64,000 bases of DNA from Pseudoruegeria sp. HB172150 (GTDB lineage Bacteria > Pseudomonadota > Alphaproteobacteria > Rhodobacterales > Rhodobacteraceae): positions 2,046,001 to 2,110,000 of the forward strand of contig NZ_JAATNG010000001.1 of the NCBI RefSeq assembly GCF_013184805.1, in the 5' to 3' direction. Positions 20,816 to 30,684 of the stretch are shown in pieces (the first letter of the stretch is position 1; each line of letters begins with the position of its first letter). Under the pieces are notes generated by a model. The model was given only the letters and a program-made list of their open reading frames with translations, ran no database searches and was not told the origin of the DNA. The translations under genes were made by a program, and so were the position numbers.

Positions 20816-21901
20816 GTGATCGTCTCTAGGGATCAGATCCCTGTCTTTCTGCTGACCGGGTTTTTGGGCGCCGGGAAGACGACGCTGTTGAACCGCATTC
20901 TCAAGGATCCGGTGTTTCACGATACCGCGATCATCATCAATGAGTTCGGTCTCGTCCCTGTCGATCATGACCTGGTTCGCGAAGGGCGAGAGCGGCCGGT
21001 CGTTACCACTACCGGCTGCATCTGCTGTACTGTTGGCAGCGATCTTCGCTCATCGCTCGAAGAGCTGCTTGTTGGCCGCCAGAACGGGCAACTGCCACCT
21101 TTTTCTCGCGTCATTGTCGAAACGACGGGCCTCGCAGATCCGGCGCCAATCATCAACAGCCTGATTCCCGGCGGGACCAGAGCAATGTCGCTTGGCGATC
21201 ACATGGTTGCGCGCGCCTTTCGACTGTCCGGCGTAATTACCGTTGTGAATGTAGAGAGCATATCGGCCGCGCTCGACGCACATCCCGAGAGCCTGCGCCA
21301 GATCGCGTTTTCAGATCATGCCGTATTGACCAGAACAGGAGAAATGCCCGCAGGCGACTGGCCAGAACGCCTGCGGGCAATGAACGGCAACCTGACAGTG
21401 CATGACGAGTCAGCGATGGATTTCGACCCTGCCGCACTTCTTGTACCAGGCAGCTATTCAGCCTTTGGAAAAGGCGAAAACGTGGATAGGTGGCTGGCGG
21501 ATGAGACCGACCAACACGGTCACGGCAGACATTTCCATAACCTCAACCGTCATGGAAAGGTCCTGGCTGTTCCACTAACGAGCGACTCGCCGCTACCGGC
21601 CGACAGGTTGCATCAGTTTCTCATCAGTCTGACCACCTCGTCGGAGAATGGCCTGCTCCGGATCAAGGGCCTATTGGCATTACAAGATCATCCCGGGTCG
21701 CCAGCGGTGGTCCATGCCGTACAGCATCGTCTCTATCCGATCTACCGCCTTGAAAAATGGCCCGCGGGTTCGATTGAAAATCGGTTGGTGGTGATTGGGA
21801 CAAATCTGGACGAGTCGGAGTTGCGCCGGCAGTACGCCCAGCTTTGCGATACGCCAAAGGCTTCTCTGGTCACCGGCTTTCAGGCATTTCTCAGGAACTG
21901 A
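20816..21901 (+). CDS. CobW/COG0523-family GTP-binding metallochaperone
   Basis: 361 residues from GTG 20816 with AGGA seven bases upstream. Walker A is GFLGAGKTTLLN near residue 15, the metal-binding motif is GCICCTVGSDL (CxCC) near residue 64, VIVETTGLADPAP follows, and a histidine-rich stretch (HQHGHGRHFHNLNRH) lies near residue 228 before the CobW C-terminal domain. These GTPases deliver a metal to a client protein. The cobalamin-related neighbours favour cobalt and a CobW role, but zinc members share the same motifs. Its last 11 bases overlap the convergent BtuF-like pseudogene. It appears intact. Confidence 0.88.
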   Translation: MIVSRDQIPVFLLTGFLGAGKTTLLNRILKDPVFHDTAIIINEFGLVPVDHDLVREGRERPVVTTTGCICCTVGSDLRSSLEELLVGRQNGQLPPFSRVIVETTGLADPAPIINSLIPGGTRAMSLGDHMVARAFRLSGVITVVNVESISAALDAHPESLRQIAFSDHAVLTRTGEMPAGDWPERLRAMNGNLTVHDESAMDFDPAALLVPGSYSAFGKGENVDRWLADETDQHGHGRHFHNLNRHGKVLAVPLTSDSPLPADRLHQFLISLTTSSENGLLRIKGLLALQDHPGSPAVVHAVQHRLYPIYRLEKWPAGSIENRLVVIGTNLDESELRRQYAQLCDTPKASLVTGFQAFLRN

Positions 21902-22542
21902 CGCGGAGCATAAGTCCCGGGGACAATTCCGCCGCAGTGTGTTCACTCATAGGACGATCTTTCGTTAGCCTCGCTGCGCAGCGACGGATTGCATCCAGCC
22001 CGTTGGTCAATGCGGCCGGATCGGGCTGCAAGATGAGGGGCGACTTGATTTCGATAATGCGACTGCTACTGACCGCTGGAATCATTTCCCAGCCTGGCCG
22101 GTCCTCGAGATAAACGATTGGTCGTTTCCGGCCTTCTGTAGCCGCCGCCAGTTCCGTCAATGGGCGCTGGTAACCGGCGATCAGGTTCGAGGTAGCCACT
22201 TCACATCCGGTCAACGCCCCAAGCATGCGGATCATCGCGAAGATCCCTGCGATGCCACGCGAATTGGCGCCAATACCCGTGACGCCCTGGCGCAACAGAT
22301 GTGCCGTGCCGTCGGCCTGAAGGTCGGAGAATGTGAGTGCCAGGTCCGGTTCGAGCACCATGATCCTCGGAATTTCGGCCAAGGTGAAAGCGGAGAACCG
22401 GGGGGGGCTCATGACGCGCACGCCTTGGCCGCACCGTATAACCCTATATGCCGACGATCCGGTACTCATGTCCAAGTAGATCGAGTGTCTCTACGGTTTC
22501 TTCCGTGAGGTGGACGATGCGATCAGGCGGGAAACAACCCAT
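21891..22542 (-). pseudogene. BtuF-like cobalamin-binding protein gene, disrupted
   Basis: The frame from 22542 reads MGCFPPDRIVHLTEETVETL and then HEYRIVGI, the N terminus of signal-less alphaproteobacterial BtuF-like proteins, and meets a TAG at 22444-22446. The same frame continues family-like (GYTVRPRRARHEPP) until a run of eight G at 22400-22407. Homology then moves to another frame (RFSAFTLAEIPRIMVLEPDL) and continues to the end. A further defect is a junction near 22102, where IVYLED is followed at once by RPGWEMIPAV; relatives have roughly 60 residues between these blocks. Stop, frameshift and deletion together make it non-functional. Confidence 0.82.
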
Positions 22543-22690
22543 AGGCGGATACCTTCGCTGGCTGTTTTTCGATTTTACTTGATCATCTTCGGATGACATA
22601 TGGCCGAGCTTTCCGCGTCTTATGTTCGCAGCCACAGGATGAGCGCAACAAGGTCGTTTACAATAGCCGTACTCCGTGCAAAGCATCGCT

Positions 22691-22865
22691 CCGATGGTAC
22701 CGCCCGAAACCGACGGCCAGAAAGGGAACGCGGTGCGGGTTCTGCCCAATGCCGCGACTGCCCCCGCAACTGTAGGCGGAGAGCGGTCCCGATTGACACC
22801 ACTGGATCCACGAGTCCGGGAAGGTTCGGGACAGCATAGACCCGCGAGTCAGGAGACCTGCCATC
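22691..22865 (+). promoter_or_regulatory. Cobalamin (AdoCbl) riboswitch, complete
   Basis: All conserved blocks are present in order: closing helix GATGG (22693-22697) with CCATC (22861-22865), AAAGGGAACGCGGTG, ACTGCCCCCGCAACTGTAGGCG, the B12-box core CACCACTGG, GGGAAGGTTCGGGAC, and GACCCGCGAGTCAGGAGACC. It would fold on AdoCbl binding and normally lowers expression of downstream cobalamin synthesis or uptake genes. The first downstream coding frame is a small unknown ORF at 23005, then metH. The BtuF-like gene, a classic target, lies on the other strand and is broken. Confidence 0.93.
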
Positions 22866-23004
22866 TCCGGCGCTTTGATCGCGTCGCAGTCACCATGAAC
22901 CGGTCGGGGCGCCACGGGGGCGGAGGTCTTGAGATGGATAGTTTCAGTCCACCGACATCATTGTCCTGCCGTTTGCGGCCCTGTCTCTTCGTGCGGAGGG
23001 CGCA

Positions 23005-23307
23005 ATGCTGCTGGAAAGAACAATCACCTCTTTGCAATGCCGGGCGGAGAGCCCTGAGCGGGCCAATGAACTCGGCAAACTTGGGTTCCTGCAATGGCTT
23101 GCTTGGCTGAGCCCCGAGGCCTGCTATCCGGAGGAAACGGCCCGGGCCCTAAACCTGGCAGAACCCTTCAGCGAAACTGATCCTGCAATCAGGGCTTTTT
23201 GCGATCTGGTCCGGAGATCGCTCTCCGGGCGGATCGAACCGCTCGACCTCGATCTGCCCGAGCGACGTCGCCGGGGCGGTGCGCACGAGCGTAGACGAAT
23301 GCTCTAG
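23005..23307 (+). CDS. Small unknown protein downstream of the cobalamin riboswitch
   Basis: 100 residues, ATG 23005 with GGAGG five bases upstream, a good ribosome site. It is soluble and acidic in the middle (ELGKLGFLQWLAWLSPEACY, AEPFSETDPAIRAFCDLV), with an arginine-rich end. I recognise no family. It begins about 140 bases after the riboswitch and ends 143 bases before metH, with a perfect inverted repeat in the second gap. It could be a genuine B12-responsive gene or a remnant. Confidence in coding is moderate. Confidence 0.45.
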   Translation: MLLERTITSLQCRAESPERANELGKLGFLQWLAWLSPEACYPEETARALNLAEPFSETDPAIRAFCDLVRRSLSGRIEPLDLDLPERRRRGGAHERRRML

Positions 23308-23347
23308 CCGAAAAACAGCTACGGATTCAGCTAGAAGCATGGGCAGA

Positions 23348-23384
23348 GCGACAGGATTATGAGGGATTTTCATAATCCTGTCGC
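23348..23384. promoter_or_regulatory. Perfect 15-bp inverted repeat upstream of metH
   Basis: The arm GCGACAGGATTATGA (23348-23362) is exactly repeated in reverse complement at 23370-23384 around a seven-base loop. It lies 66 bases before the first metH start. No T run follows on the forward strand, so it is not a classical terminator. It could be an operator, an RNA processing structure or a remnant of a mobile repeat. Confidence 0.7.
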
Positions 23385-23450
23385 AAAAGATGAATTTGAT
23401 CTGCGCGCTGCAATTGCATAACTAAAAGGCTTGAAATCATTGAGCCCGAG

Positions 23451-24500
23451 ATGCGCAGCTTTACTGTTCCGCCAGCCAAAAACATTGCCGATTTGAACCG
23501 GGTCGCCCGGGAACGCATTCTCTTTCTGGATGGCGCCATGGGTACCCAGATCCAGTCTCTCGGACTGGATGAGGACGCATTTCGCGGCCAAGGAGGGCGC
23601 AGCTGCGCCTATCACTCTGAGCTTCCGCAGAAGGGCAACAACGACCTCCTTATCCTGACGCAGCCTGACGCGATCGAAGCGATTCACTACGATTTTGCCA
23701 TGGCAGGCGCGGATTTCGTCGAGACGAACACCTTCTCATCCACGACCATCGCCCAGGCTGATTATGCAATGGAAGCAGCGGTACATGACCTCAATGCCGA
23801 GGGGGCCCGCATCGCGCGCAAGGCTGTGAACCGCGCGACGGCGGAAGATGGCAAGCCTAGATGGGTCGCCGGCGCTGTCGGTCCGACAAACCGGACCGCT
23901 TCGATCAGCCCGGACGTAAACGATCCGGGCTACCGTGCCGTGACGTTTGACGATCTCCGCATCGCCTACGGCCAGCAGATCCGCGGGCTGATCGCCGGCG
24001 GGGCGGACCTGATCCTGATCGAGACTATCTTTGACACTCTGAACGCCAAGGCCGCGATCTTCGCTTGTTTCGAGGCATTTGCCGAGCATGGGGCACGCCT
24101 GCCAATCATGATCTCCGGCACGATCACAGACGCGTCGGGCCGTACGCTTTCCGGTCAGACACCTACGGCCTTCTGGCACTCGGTCCGCCATTCGCGGCCC
24201 TATACCGTCGGTCTGAACTGCGCACTCGGCGCGGACGCCATGCGTCCGCACCTGAGCGAACTGGCGGGCGCCGCCGATACCCTGGTCTGCGCCTATCCGA
24301 ATGCCGGGCTGCCTAACGCCTTCGGCAAGTATGACGAAGAGCCCGAAGACACCGCCCGCAAGGTCGAGGTCTTTGCCAAGGAAGGCCTGGTCAACGTGGT
24401 CGGAGGTTGCTGCGGCACCACGCCGGACCACATCCGCGAAATCGCCGAGCGTGTTAGCGCCTACGCCCCGCGCAACATCTGGGAGATGGCTGATGCGTGA
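23451..24500 (+). CDS. metH: Methionine synthase, homocysteine-binding part (split MetH, N-terminal module)
   Basis: 349 residues equal to the homocysteine S-methyltransferase domain of MetH and nothing more. [20 protein letters not shown] opens the barrel, [16 protein letters not shown] carries the first zinc cysteine near residue 252, and [18 protein letters not shown] the other two near residue 319. It binds zinc and activates homocysteine for methylation by methylcobalamin. The stop at 24498-24500 overlaps the start of the second metH gene by eight bases (ATGCGTGA), so the two halves are translated together. The start codon has only a weak ribosome site. Confidence 0.92.
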   Translation: MRSFTVPPAKNIADLNRVARERILFLDGAMGTQIQSLGLDEDAFRGQGGRSCAYHSELPQKGNNDLLILTQPDAIEAIHYDFAMAGADFVETNTFSSTTIAQADYAMEAAVHDLNAEGARIARKAVNRATAEDGKPRWVAGAVGPTNRTASISPDVNDPGYRAVTFDDLRIAYGQQIRGLIAGGADLILIETIFDTLNAKAAIFACFEAFAEHGARLPIMISGTITDASGRTLSGQTPTAFWHSVRHSRPYTVGLNCALGADAMRPHLSELAGAADTLVCAYPNAGLPNAFGKYDEEPEDTARKVEVFAKEGLVNVVGGCCGTTPDHIREIAERVSAYAPRNIWEMADA

Positions 24501-27222
24501 GCCGCTACTCCGACTATCGGGTCTCGAACCATTCGTGCTGACGAAGGACATACCCTTCGTGAACGTCGGTGAACGAACCAACGTTACCGGCTCTGCCAAG
24601 TTCCGCAAGCTGATCACTAACCGCGACTATGCCACCGCGCTCGACGTCGCTCGCGATCAGGTCGAAAATGGCGCTCAGATCATCGACGTTAACATGGACG
24701 AGGGGCTGATCGACTCCAAACAGGCGATGATCGACTTCCTCAACCTGGTCGCTGCCGAACCGGACATCGCCCGGGTCCCGGTGATGATCGACAGTTCGAA
24801 GTGGGATGTGATCGAAGCCGGTCTACAATGCGTGCAGGGCAAGCCGGTCGTCAACTCGATCTCGCTCAAGGAAGGCGAAGAGGTGTTCCTGCACCATGCA
24901 AGCCTTTGCCTCGCCTACGGGGCGGCAGTGGTCGTCATGGCCTTCGACGAGGAAGGTCAGGCCGACAGTTTCGAGCGCAAGACCGAGATCTGCGCAAGAG
25001 CCTACAAGATCCTGACGGAGCGCGTGGGGTTTCCTCCCGAGGATATCATTTTCGACCCCAACATCTTTGCAGTCGCGACCGGCATCGAAGAGCACGACAA
25101 CTACGGTGTCGACTTCATCGAGGCGGCGCGCTGGATCCGACAGAACCTGCCGCATTGCCACATCTCTGGCGGCGTTTCTAACCTGTCCTTCAGCTTCCGC
25201 GGCAACGAACCGGTGCGCGAAGCGATGCACGCGGTCTTTCTCTACCACGCCATCAAGGCAGGGATGGACATGGGGATCGTAAACGCGGGCCAGCTTGCCG
25301 TTTACGACCAGATCGACGCCGACCTGCGCGAAGCCTGCGAGGATGTTGTCCTGAACCGATCGACCGCCAACGGCGGCAACGCGACCGAGAACCTTCTGGA
25401 CATCGCCGAGCGCTACAAGGGCGACAAGCGCGAAGAGAAGAAACGCGATCTCGCCTGGCGAGACTGGCCTGTAGAAAAGCGGTTGGAACACGCTCTTGTA
25501 AACGGCATCACGGAATTCGTCGACCACGACACCGAGGAAGCGCGCCAAATGGCCGAGAAGCCGTTGGACGTAATTGAAGGACCCTTGATGGCGGGAATGA
25601 ACGTGGTCGGCGATCTCTTCGGTGCCGGCAAGATGTTCCTGCCGCAGGTGGTGAAATCGGCCCGTGTTATGAAACAGGCCGTCGCCGTTCTGCTTCCTTA
25701 CATGGAAGAGGAGAAGCGGCTCAGCGGAGGCGGTGGAAAAGAAACTGCCGGCACAGTGTTGATGGCTACCGTGAAGGGGGACGTGCATGACATCGGCAAA
25801 AATATCGTCGGCGTGGTCCTGGCTTGCAACAATTACGAGATCATTGACCTCGGCGTGATGGTGCCGCCGCAGAAGATCCTCGAAGAGGCAAAGGCGCGTA
25901 ATGTCGATATCATAGGCCTTTCCGGCCTGATCACCCCGTCTCTGGACGAAATGGTTCACCTTGCCACGGAACTGGAACGGGAAGGCTTTGACATTCCCTT
26001 GCTGATCGGCGGGGCGACGACCTCCAGAGTGCATACGGCGGTCAAAATTTCGCCGCGCTATTCCCGCAGCCAGGCGATCTATGTCACCGACGCCAGTAGG
26101 GCCGTAGGGGTGGTCTCGTCGCTTCTGAGCAAGACCCAGAAACAAGACTACATCGACGGCATCCGGCTTGAGTACGCGGAGGTGGCCGATCGCCATGAGC
26201 GCGCCGAACGGGCCAAATCCCGACTGCCGCTTGCCGCTGCCCGGGCGAACGCCTTGAAGATCGACTGGACCGATTACTCTGTGCCGCGGCCGGCCTTCAC
26301 CGGAGCAAAGGTGGTAGACAACTGGGACCTGGCCGAGATCGCCCGCTACATAGACTGGACGCCCTTCTTCCAGACGTGGGAATTGAAAGGCGTCTATCCC
26401 CGCATCCTCGACGATGAGAAGTACGGCGAGGCTGCACGCAACTTGCTGGCGGATGCGCAGTCCATGCTGCAGCGAATCATCGGGGAATCCTGGTTCGGCC
26501 CCCGCGCGGTCGTCGGATTCTGGCCCGCGAACCGCTACGGGGACGACATCCGTCTCTTCCGTGATCCGGAACGAACACAAGAGCTCGCGATGCTTCACAC
26601 GCTGCGACAGCAGACATCAAAGCGGAAGGACAGCCCGAACGTTGCCCTCGCTGATTTCGTTGCGCCGGAGGGCGTGAAAGACTGGGTCGGCGGTTTCGTG
26701 GTGACGGCCGGACCGGAAGAGGCCGAATTGGCAGAGCGGTTCGAGAAAGCCGGCGACGACTACGGCGCGATCATGGTCAAGGCCCTTGCCGACCGGTTCG
26801 CCGAGGCCATGGCTGAGATGCTGCACGAGCGCGTGCGCCGCGAGTTCTGGGCCTATGCGCCTGACGAGCAGTTTGCGCCTGACGAACTGATTGGCGAGCC
26901 GTATCGCGGCATCCGCCCAGCCCCGGGCTATCCCGCACAGCCTGATCATACCGAGAAACGGACCCTATTTGACCTGCTGGACGCGAAAGCCGCCACAGGG
27001 GTGGAACTGACTGAGAGCATGGCAATGTGGCCTGGCTCTTCCGTCTCTGGCCTCTACATCGGCCACCCGGACACCTATTATTTCGGTGTTGCCAAGGTCG
27101 AACGCGATCAAGTAGCCGATTATGCGGCGCGGAAAGGGATGGAACTGGAAGAAGCCGAACGATGGCTCGCGCCGATCCTGAATTACCGCCCGGATGCTTC
27201 GATGACGATAGCGGCGGAATAA
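24493..27222 (+). CDS. metH: Methionine synthase, folate/cobalamin/reactivation part (split MetH, C-terminal module)
   Basis: 909 residues from ATG 24493. The pterin-binding domain opens with [20 protein letters not shown]. The cobalamin cap and Rossmann domain follow, with [15 protein letters not shown] near residue 437 (the histidine is the cobalt ligand) and [17 protein letters not shown]. The AdoMet reactivation domain ends the protein with [18 protein letters not shown]. All parts missing from the upstream gene are here. It takes methyl from methyltetrahydrofolate to cobalamin and on to homocysteine held by the partner protein. Two-gene MetH differs from the usual single chain of about 1230 residues. 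Confidence 0.95.
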   Translation: MREPLLRLSGLEPFVLTKDIPFVNVGERTNVTGSAKFRKLITNRDYATALDVARDQVENGAQIIDVNMDEGLIDSKQAMIDFLNLVAAEPDIARVPVMIDSSKWDVIEAGLQCVQGKPVVNSISLKEGEEVFLHHASLCLAYGAAVVVMAFDEEGQADSFERKTEICARAYKILTERVGFPPEDIIFDPNIFAVATGIEEHDNYGVDFIEAARWIRQNLPHCHISGGVSNLSFSFRGNEPVREAMHAVFLYHAIKAGMDMGIVNAGQLAVYDQIDADLREACEDVVLNRSTANGGNATENLLDIAERYKGDKREEKKRDLAWRDWPVEKRLEHALVNGITEFVDHDTEEARQMAEKPLDVIEGPLMAGMNVVGDLFGAGKMFLPQVVKSARVMKQAVAVLLPYMEEEKRLSGGGGKETAGTVLMATVKGDVHDIGKNIVGVVLACNNYEIIDLGVMVPPQKILEEAKARNVDIIGLSGLITPSLDEMVHLATELEREGFDIPLLIGGATTSRVHTAVKISPRYSRSQAIYVTDASRAVGVVSSLLSKTQKQDYIDGIRLEYAEVADRHERAERAKSRLPLAAARANALKIDWTDYSVPRPAFTGAKVVDNWDLAEIARYIDWTPFFQTWELKGVYPRILDDEKYGEAARNLLADAQSMLQRIIGESWFGPRAVVGFWPANRYGDDIRLFRDPERTQELAMLHTLRQQTSKRKDSPNVALADFVAPEGVKDWVGGFVVTAGPEEAELAERFEKAGDDYGAIMVKALADRFAEAMAEMLHERVRREFWAYAPDEQFAPDELIGEPYRGIRPAPGYPAQPDHTEKRTLFDLLDAKAATGVELTESMAMWPGSSVSGLYIGHPDTYYFGVAKVERDQVADYAARKGMELEEAERWLAPILNYRPDASMTIAAE

Positions 27223-27582
27223 ACCTGACATTGCTGCCAGGACCTGAAAACTTCCGTCGCTTGACCTGAAGCGGCCACCATTCCCTCGCCTTTCTCGACC
27301 TCAATTACCTGTCATCCGTCAAAGCAGAAATTCGGTTATTGAGCGACGACGAATGCACCGGGCTGTCGTTCGAAACTCCAAAGATCATTTTTGATCTAAC
27401 AACTACCTGGAGACATCGAACCTTTTTGCTCACTGTGCCTGACGGGTCGCATCATCCTCTTTCCGAATTGCAGGGCAACTTCGGGCAGGCCCGCCTGAGC
27501 TGTAACAATTTGTGGTCAGGGTTTGCGCGGTTGATACTATGCCTTTCTTTGGCACTGGGATCCGCGCTGCTTAATTCGCGCC
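27223..27582. other. Intergenic stretch, no feature seen
   Basis: Between the metH stop and the convergent iolE-like stop I see no recognisable gene, RNA or strong hairpin. A forward frame at 27339-27626 has no family resemblance and runs into the antisense of the next gene. Confidence 0.5.
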
Positions 27583-28488
27583 CTACCCTGCGACTACCAG
27601 CTTCGAGGCGGCACAGATCTTCTTGATGTGTTCAAAGCCCAATTTGGAATACTCGAAAGGCGGGGCCTTTTCCGGATCCTGTTCTGCCTCGACTACAATC
27701 CAGCCGTAAAAGCCGATACGCGCCAGACGGTCGGTCACTGCCCCAAAGTCGAAGCAGCCGTCCGGGTCGCCGGGAACGGTGAAAACGCCGTGGCGGACGC
27801 CATCGAGGAAGCTCTTGTCCTCGGTACGAACCCAGTCCAGAACCACCGGACGCACGTCCTTGAAATGGACGTGATGCACCCGCTCGCCCCACCTGTCGAG
27901 GACGGCTAACGGGTCGCTCCCGGCGAATAGCAGGTGGCCGGTATCAAAGCAAAGGGTCAGATCGGGACCGGACCCATCCATGAGCCAGTCGATATCCTCC
28001 GCCGCCTGAATCACGCTGCCCATATGGTGGTGATATGCCAGTGGCATTCCCTGCCCCGCGCTCCACTTGGCCAGTTCGGTCATGCGGCCGGCGAAGCTGG
28101 TGATCTCGTCGCGCGAAAGCCTGGGCCGTTGCGAGACAGGAATTGCCAGCTCTCCCTGGATTGAGTTTGAGCACTCGCCGTAAACGATGCAGGGCGCGCC
28201 GAGCGCGGCGAACTGCTGAACCTGCGTTGCCATTGCGGCTTTTTCGTCGTCAATGGAACGCGATAGCATTTCGCCAGAGAACCAGCCCCCGCAGAGTGAC
28301 ACGCCGTGGCGGTCAAGATATTCGCGCAGGCCGTCGGTGTCGGCGGGCATCCTGCGGCCGCGTTCGACGCCGGCATAGCCAATCCTGCCAGCATCCTCCA
28401 TCGCACCTTCTGTGGTGAATGCCGCAGTAAGATCCGGCAGGTCGTCGTTCTGCCAGGCGATCAGAGATATGCCTATTTGGACTGCCAT
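27583..28488 (-). CDS. iolE: Myo-inosose-2 dehydratase (IolE-like)
   Basis: 301 residues of the xylose-isomerase-like TIM-barrel family. YGECSNSIQG near residue 121, MPLAYHHHMGSVIQ near residue 158 and LCFDTGHLLFAGSDP near residue 185 match IolE, which dehydrates 2-keto-myo-inositol. HHVHFKDVRP carries another metal ligand. It is encoded downstream of an inositol dehydrogenase-like gene on the same strand, with a gap of about 130 bases. iolB, iolC and iolD are not in the window, so catabolism would need genes elsewhere. Confidence 0.88.
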   Translation of the reverse strand: MAVQIGISLIAWQNDDLPDLTAAFTTEGAMEDAGRIGYAGVERGRRMPADTDGLREYLDRHGVSLCGGWFSGEMLSRSIDDEKAAMATQVQQFAALGAPCIVYGECSNSIQGELAIPVSQRPRLSRDEITSFAGRMTELAKWSAGQGMPLAYHHHMGSVIQAAEDIDWLMDGSGPDLTLCFDTGHLLFAGSDPLAVLDRWGERVHHVHFKDVRPVVLDWVRTEDKSFLDGVRHGVFTVPGDPDGCFDFGAVTDRLARIGFYGWIVVEAEQDPEKAPPFEYSKLGFEHIKKICAASKLVVAG

Positions 28489-28615
28489 CAGTTGGCCCTC
28501 TGCCGTGGAAATCTGGCCATGTTACCGGCGCGGGCCGTGCGGATCGCGTGCCGTTCAGGCACGGCTGGCGTTTCGCCCTGAATGCCGGGAACTCTCCCGA
28601 TCGGATCTTGGATCA

Positions 28616-29623
28616 TCATGTCAGGAGTACCTCCGACAGTTTGATGGTGCGGCCCTCGTCCACCGAGCGGACGGCCGCTTCGGCCAGAACAAGGGCCATA
28701 ACTCCATCGTACCCGGTGGTCGCCGTGGGGCTGCCGCTTTCGAGCGCGTCTACGAAATGGGCGATCTCGGCGGCATAGGCAGCGGTGTAGCGGGTCATGA
28801 AGAAGTCGAGCAGCGGCGGTCGGGTGTAGCCTGTATCGTTTGCTACGGTCACCCGCGCCTTGTGCGTGTTCTCCGCCGCGATGCTGCCCATACTGCCGTG
28901 CACCTCGATCCGCTGATCGTAGCCGTAGGTTGCGCGGCGGGAATTACTGATGGTACATTGCTTGCCGCTGGCCGTGGTCAGGATGACGTTGACGCTGTCC
29001 CAGTCGCCCGCCTTGCCGATTTCGGGATCGACCAGATTGGAGGCGGCGGCAATGACCGTTGCCACTTCCTCGCCGAGCATCCAACGGGCGACGTCGAAGT
29101 CGTGGATCGTCATATCGCGGAAGATGCCCCCGGACCGTTTGATGTAGTCGATTGGGGGCGCTCCGGGGTCGCGAGACATCACTGTGACCATCTCGACCTC
29201 ACCGATCGTGCCACGGTCGACCTCCGCGCGGAGCGCACGGAAATCTGGATCGAAACGGCGCTGGAAGCCGACCATGAGGGTGGCGCCGGCCTCTTCGACA
29301 ACTTCAACGACACGTCTGGCGCGGGCAACGTCGAGGTCCACGGGCTTTTCGCAGAAGATCGCCTTGCCGGCCCTGGCGCTTCGCTCGATCAGGTCAGCGT
29401 GGGTGTCAGTGGGGGTGCAGATGACCACAGCGTCCACGTCCTCCGCCGTCAAGATCGCGTCGATGGTGCGGACCTCGCCACCATACGCGGCGGTGGCAGT
29501 ATCGGCAGCTTTGGCGATGGGGTCGGCCACGGCCACCAATGCCGCGCCGGGAACTGACGCGATAGCTCTTGCATGGACCTGTCCGATCCGCCCGGCACCG
29601 AGGATTGCAAATTTCACGGTCAT
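28616..29623 (-). CDS. iolG: Inositol 2-dehydrogenase-like oxidoreductase (IolG, Gfo/Idh/MocA family)
   Basis: 335 residues from ATG 29623, preceded by GGAGGACCCGACA. The Rossmann motif FAILGAGRIGQVHARAI starts the protein, the family EKP motif is in AIFCEKPVDLDVARA near residue 93, and DMTIHDFDVARWMLG near residue 170 carries the catalytic Asp-His pair typical of IolG. It oxidises myo-inositol or a related cyclitol with NAD. Pairing with iolE supports the assignment. A TetR gene lies upstream on the same strand, but a local inositol regulator is not evident. Confidence 0.88.
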   Translation of the reverse strand: MTVKFAILGAGRIGQVHARAIASVPGAALVAVADPIAKAADTATAAYGGEVRTIDAILTAEDVDAVVICTPTDTHADLIERSARAGKAIFCEKPVDLDVARARRVVEVVEEAGATLMVGFQRRFDPDFRALRAEVDRGTIGEVEMVTVMSRDPGAPPIDYIKRSGGIFRDMTIHDFDVARWMLGEEVATVIAAASNLVDPEIGKAGDWDSVNVILTTASGKQCTISNSRRATYGYDQRIEVHGSMGSIAAENTHKARVTVANDTGYTRPPLLDFFMTRYTAAYAAEIAHFVDALESGSPTATTGYDGVMALVLAEAAVRSVDEGRTIKLSEVLLT

Positions 29624-29857
29624 TGTCGGGTCCTCCCTCCAGTTCCGGGGCAGGCCCCGGCGGCGTGACAGTCGAGATTGTCCAGCGTTCCGGTCATAGC
29701 GCTTGAGGACGGGGCTAGTATACAGCCGTCGCACGCCTCGGGCAGGATCTCGTCACATTGTGGCTCGGTGGCCGCCCTGCCCCATTCCAAAGTCCGGATT
29801 TTTGTCGCCGAAGTATACGCATCGTAACTGCTGTGCGGCTGGCCATGCGCTTAAGCG

Positions 29858-30526
29858 CTACTGGTTCGCCCGGTCAGATTGCTTGGAGGTTTCGCCCACA
29901 CCAGCGCCCTCTACGAACAGAGCCCATGCTTTTTCGAACCAGGCATCCCGCGCCTCGGAATCTTCTAGCGCCATGTCGCCCATAAGCGCCGAGTTGCTGG
30001 GCCCAAGTACAACCGCCGCGATGAGCTGCGAGGCCATAAATTTGGGATCGGGGGCGTGCAATTGGCGTTTGGCGTCGGCTTCTGCGATGGCTTTAGCGAG
30101 GCGAGGTGTGAAGGGGTCTTCGCCCGCGAGCGGCCGCGCGCGCATCGCTTCGATGAATGCTTCGCGTTTTAGGGCAAGCAGTTGCGGGTCCAAGTTGGCA
30201 TCGAGAAACCAGCGGGCGAGATGACGCACGCGATCCAGAGGCTGCGACGGGCTTTCAGCTTCGGCTGCTTCTAGCCAGTCAATGGTGCGCGCAAGTGCCA
30301 TTTCGGTTACCGCAGCGAAGAGATCTTCTTTGGTAGCGAAGCGACGGTACAGCGTGTCCTTGCCGATGCCACACCGAGCGATCACCTGCTCCATAGTCGT
30401 CGCCGAAAAGCCCTGCGTCACGAAGAGATGCCGAGCGGCGTCCACTATGTCGGCCGCGATCCGTTCGGACTCGCGCTTGGTCGGCCTCCCGCCGCGTGCC
30501 GGTCGCTTTGCCTGTGACGTCTGCAT
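29858..30526 (-). CDS. TetR/AcrR-family repressor
   Basis: 222 residues. The N-terminal helix-turn-helix (about residues 20-75) reads [20 protein letters not shown] then [20 protein letters not shown], the standard TetR form. The C-terminal ligand-binding half has no specific signature. It is divergent from the TonB-receptor operon, with 158 bases between the starts, so control of iron or siderophore uptake together with itself is plausible but inferred. No clear palindromic operator was picked out in the gap. Confidence 0.88.
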   Translation of the reverse strand: MQTSQAKRPARGGRPTKRESERIAADIVDAARHLFVTQGFSATTMEQVIARCGIGKDTLYRRFATKEDLFAAVTEMALARTIDWLEAAEAESPSQPLDRVRHLARWFLDANLDPQLLALKREAFIEAMRARPLAGEDPFTPRLAKAIAEADAKRQLHAPDPKFMASQLIAAVVLGPSNSALMGDMALEDSEARDAWFEKAWALFVEGAGVGETSKQSDRANQ

Positions 30527-30684
30527 GCCTGTTCGGTTCTTCCAGATAGTTTAGGGGACTATGCGCGGATTTTGCGCTGTCCGACAATGTCCGTATATTT
30601 CTTATTGTTTCTATCAGGATTTATCTGGACGTTACTGTCCCGTTTTGGTAGCGCTGTCTTGGACGCAAGGAACGGAGACGCGCG

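Noticed and set aside
27339-27626. 95-codon forward frame after metH
   Set aside because: No family, no ribosome site, and it runs into the antisense of the iolE-like gene.
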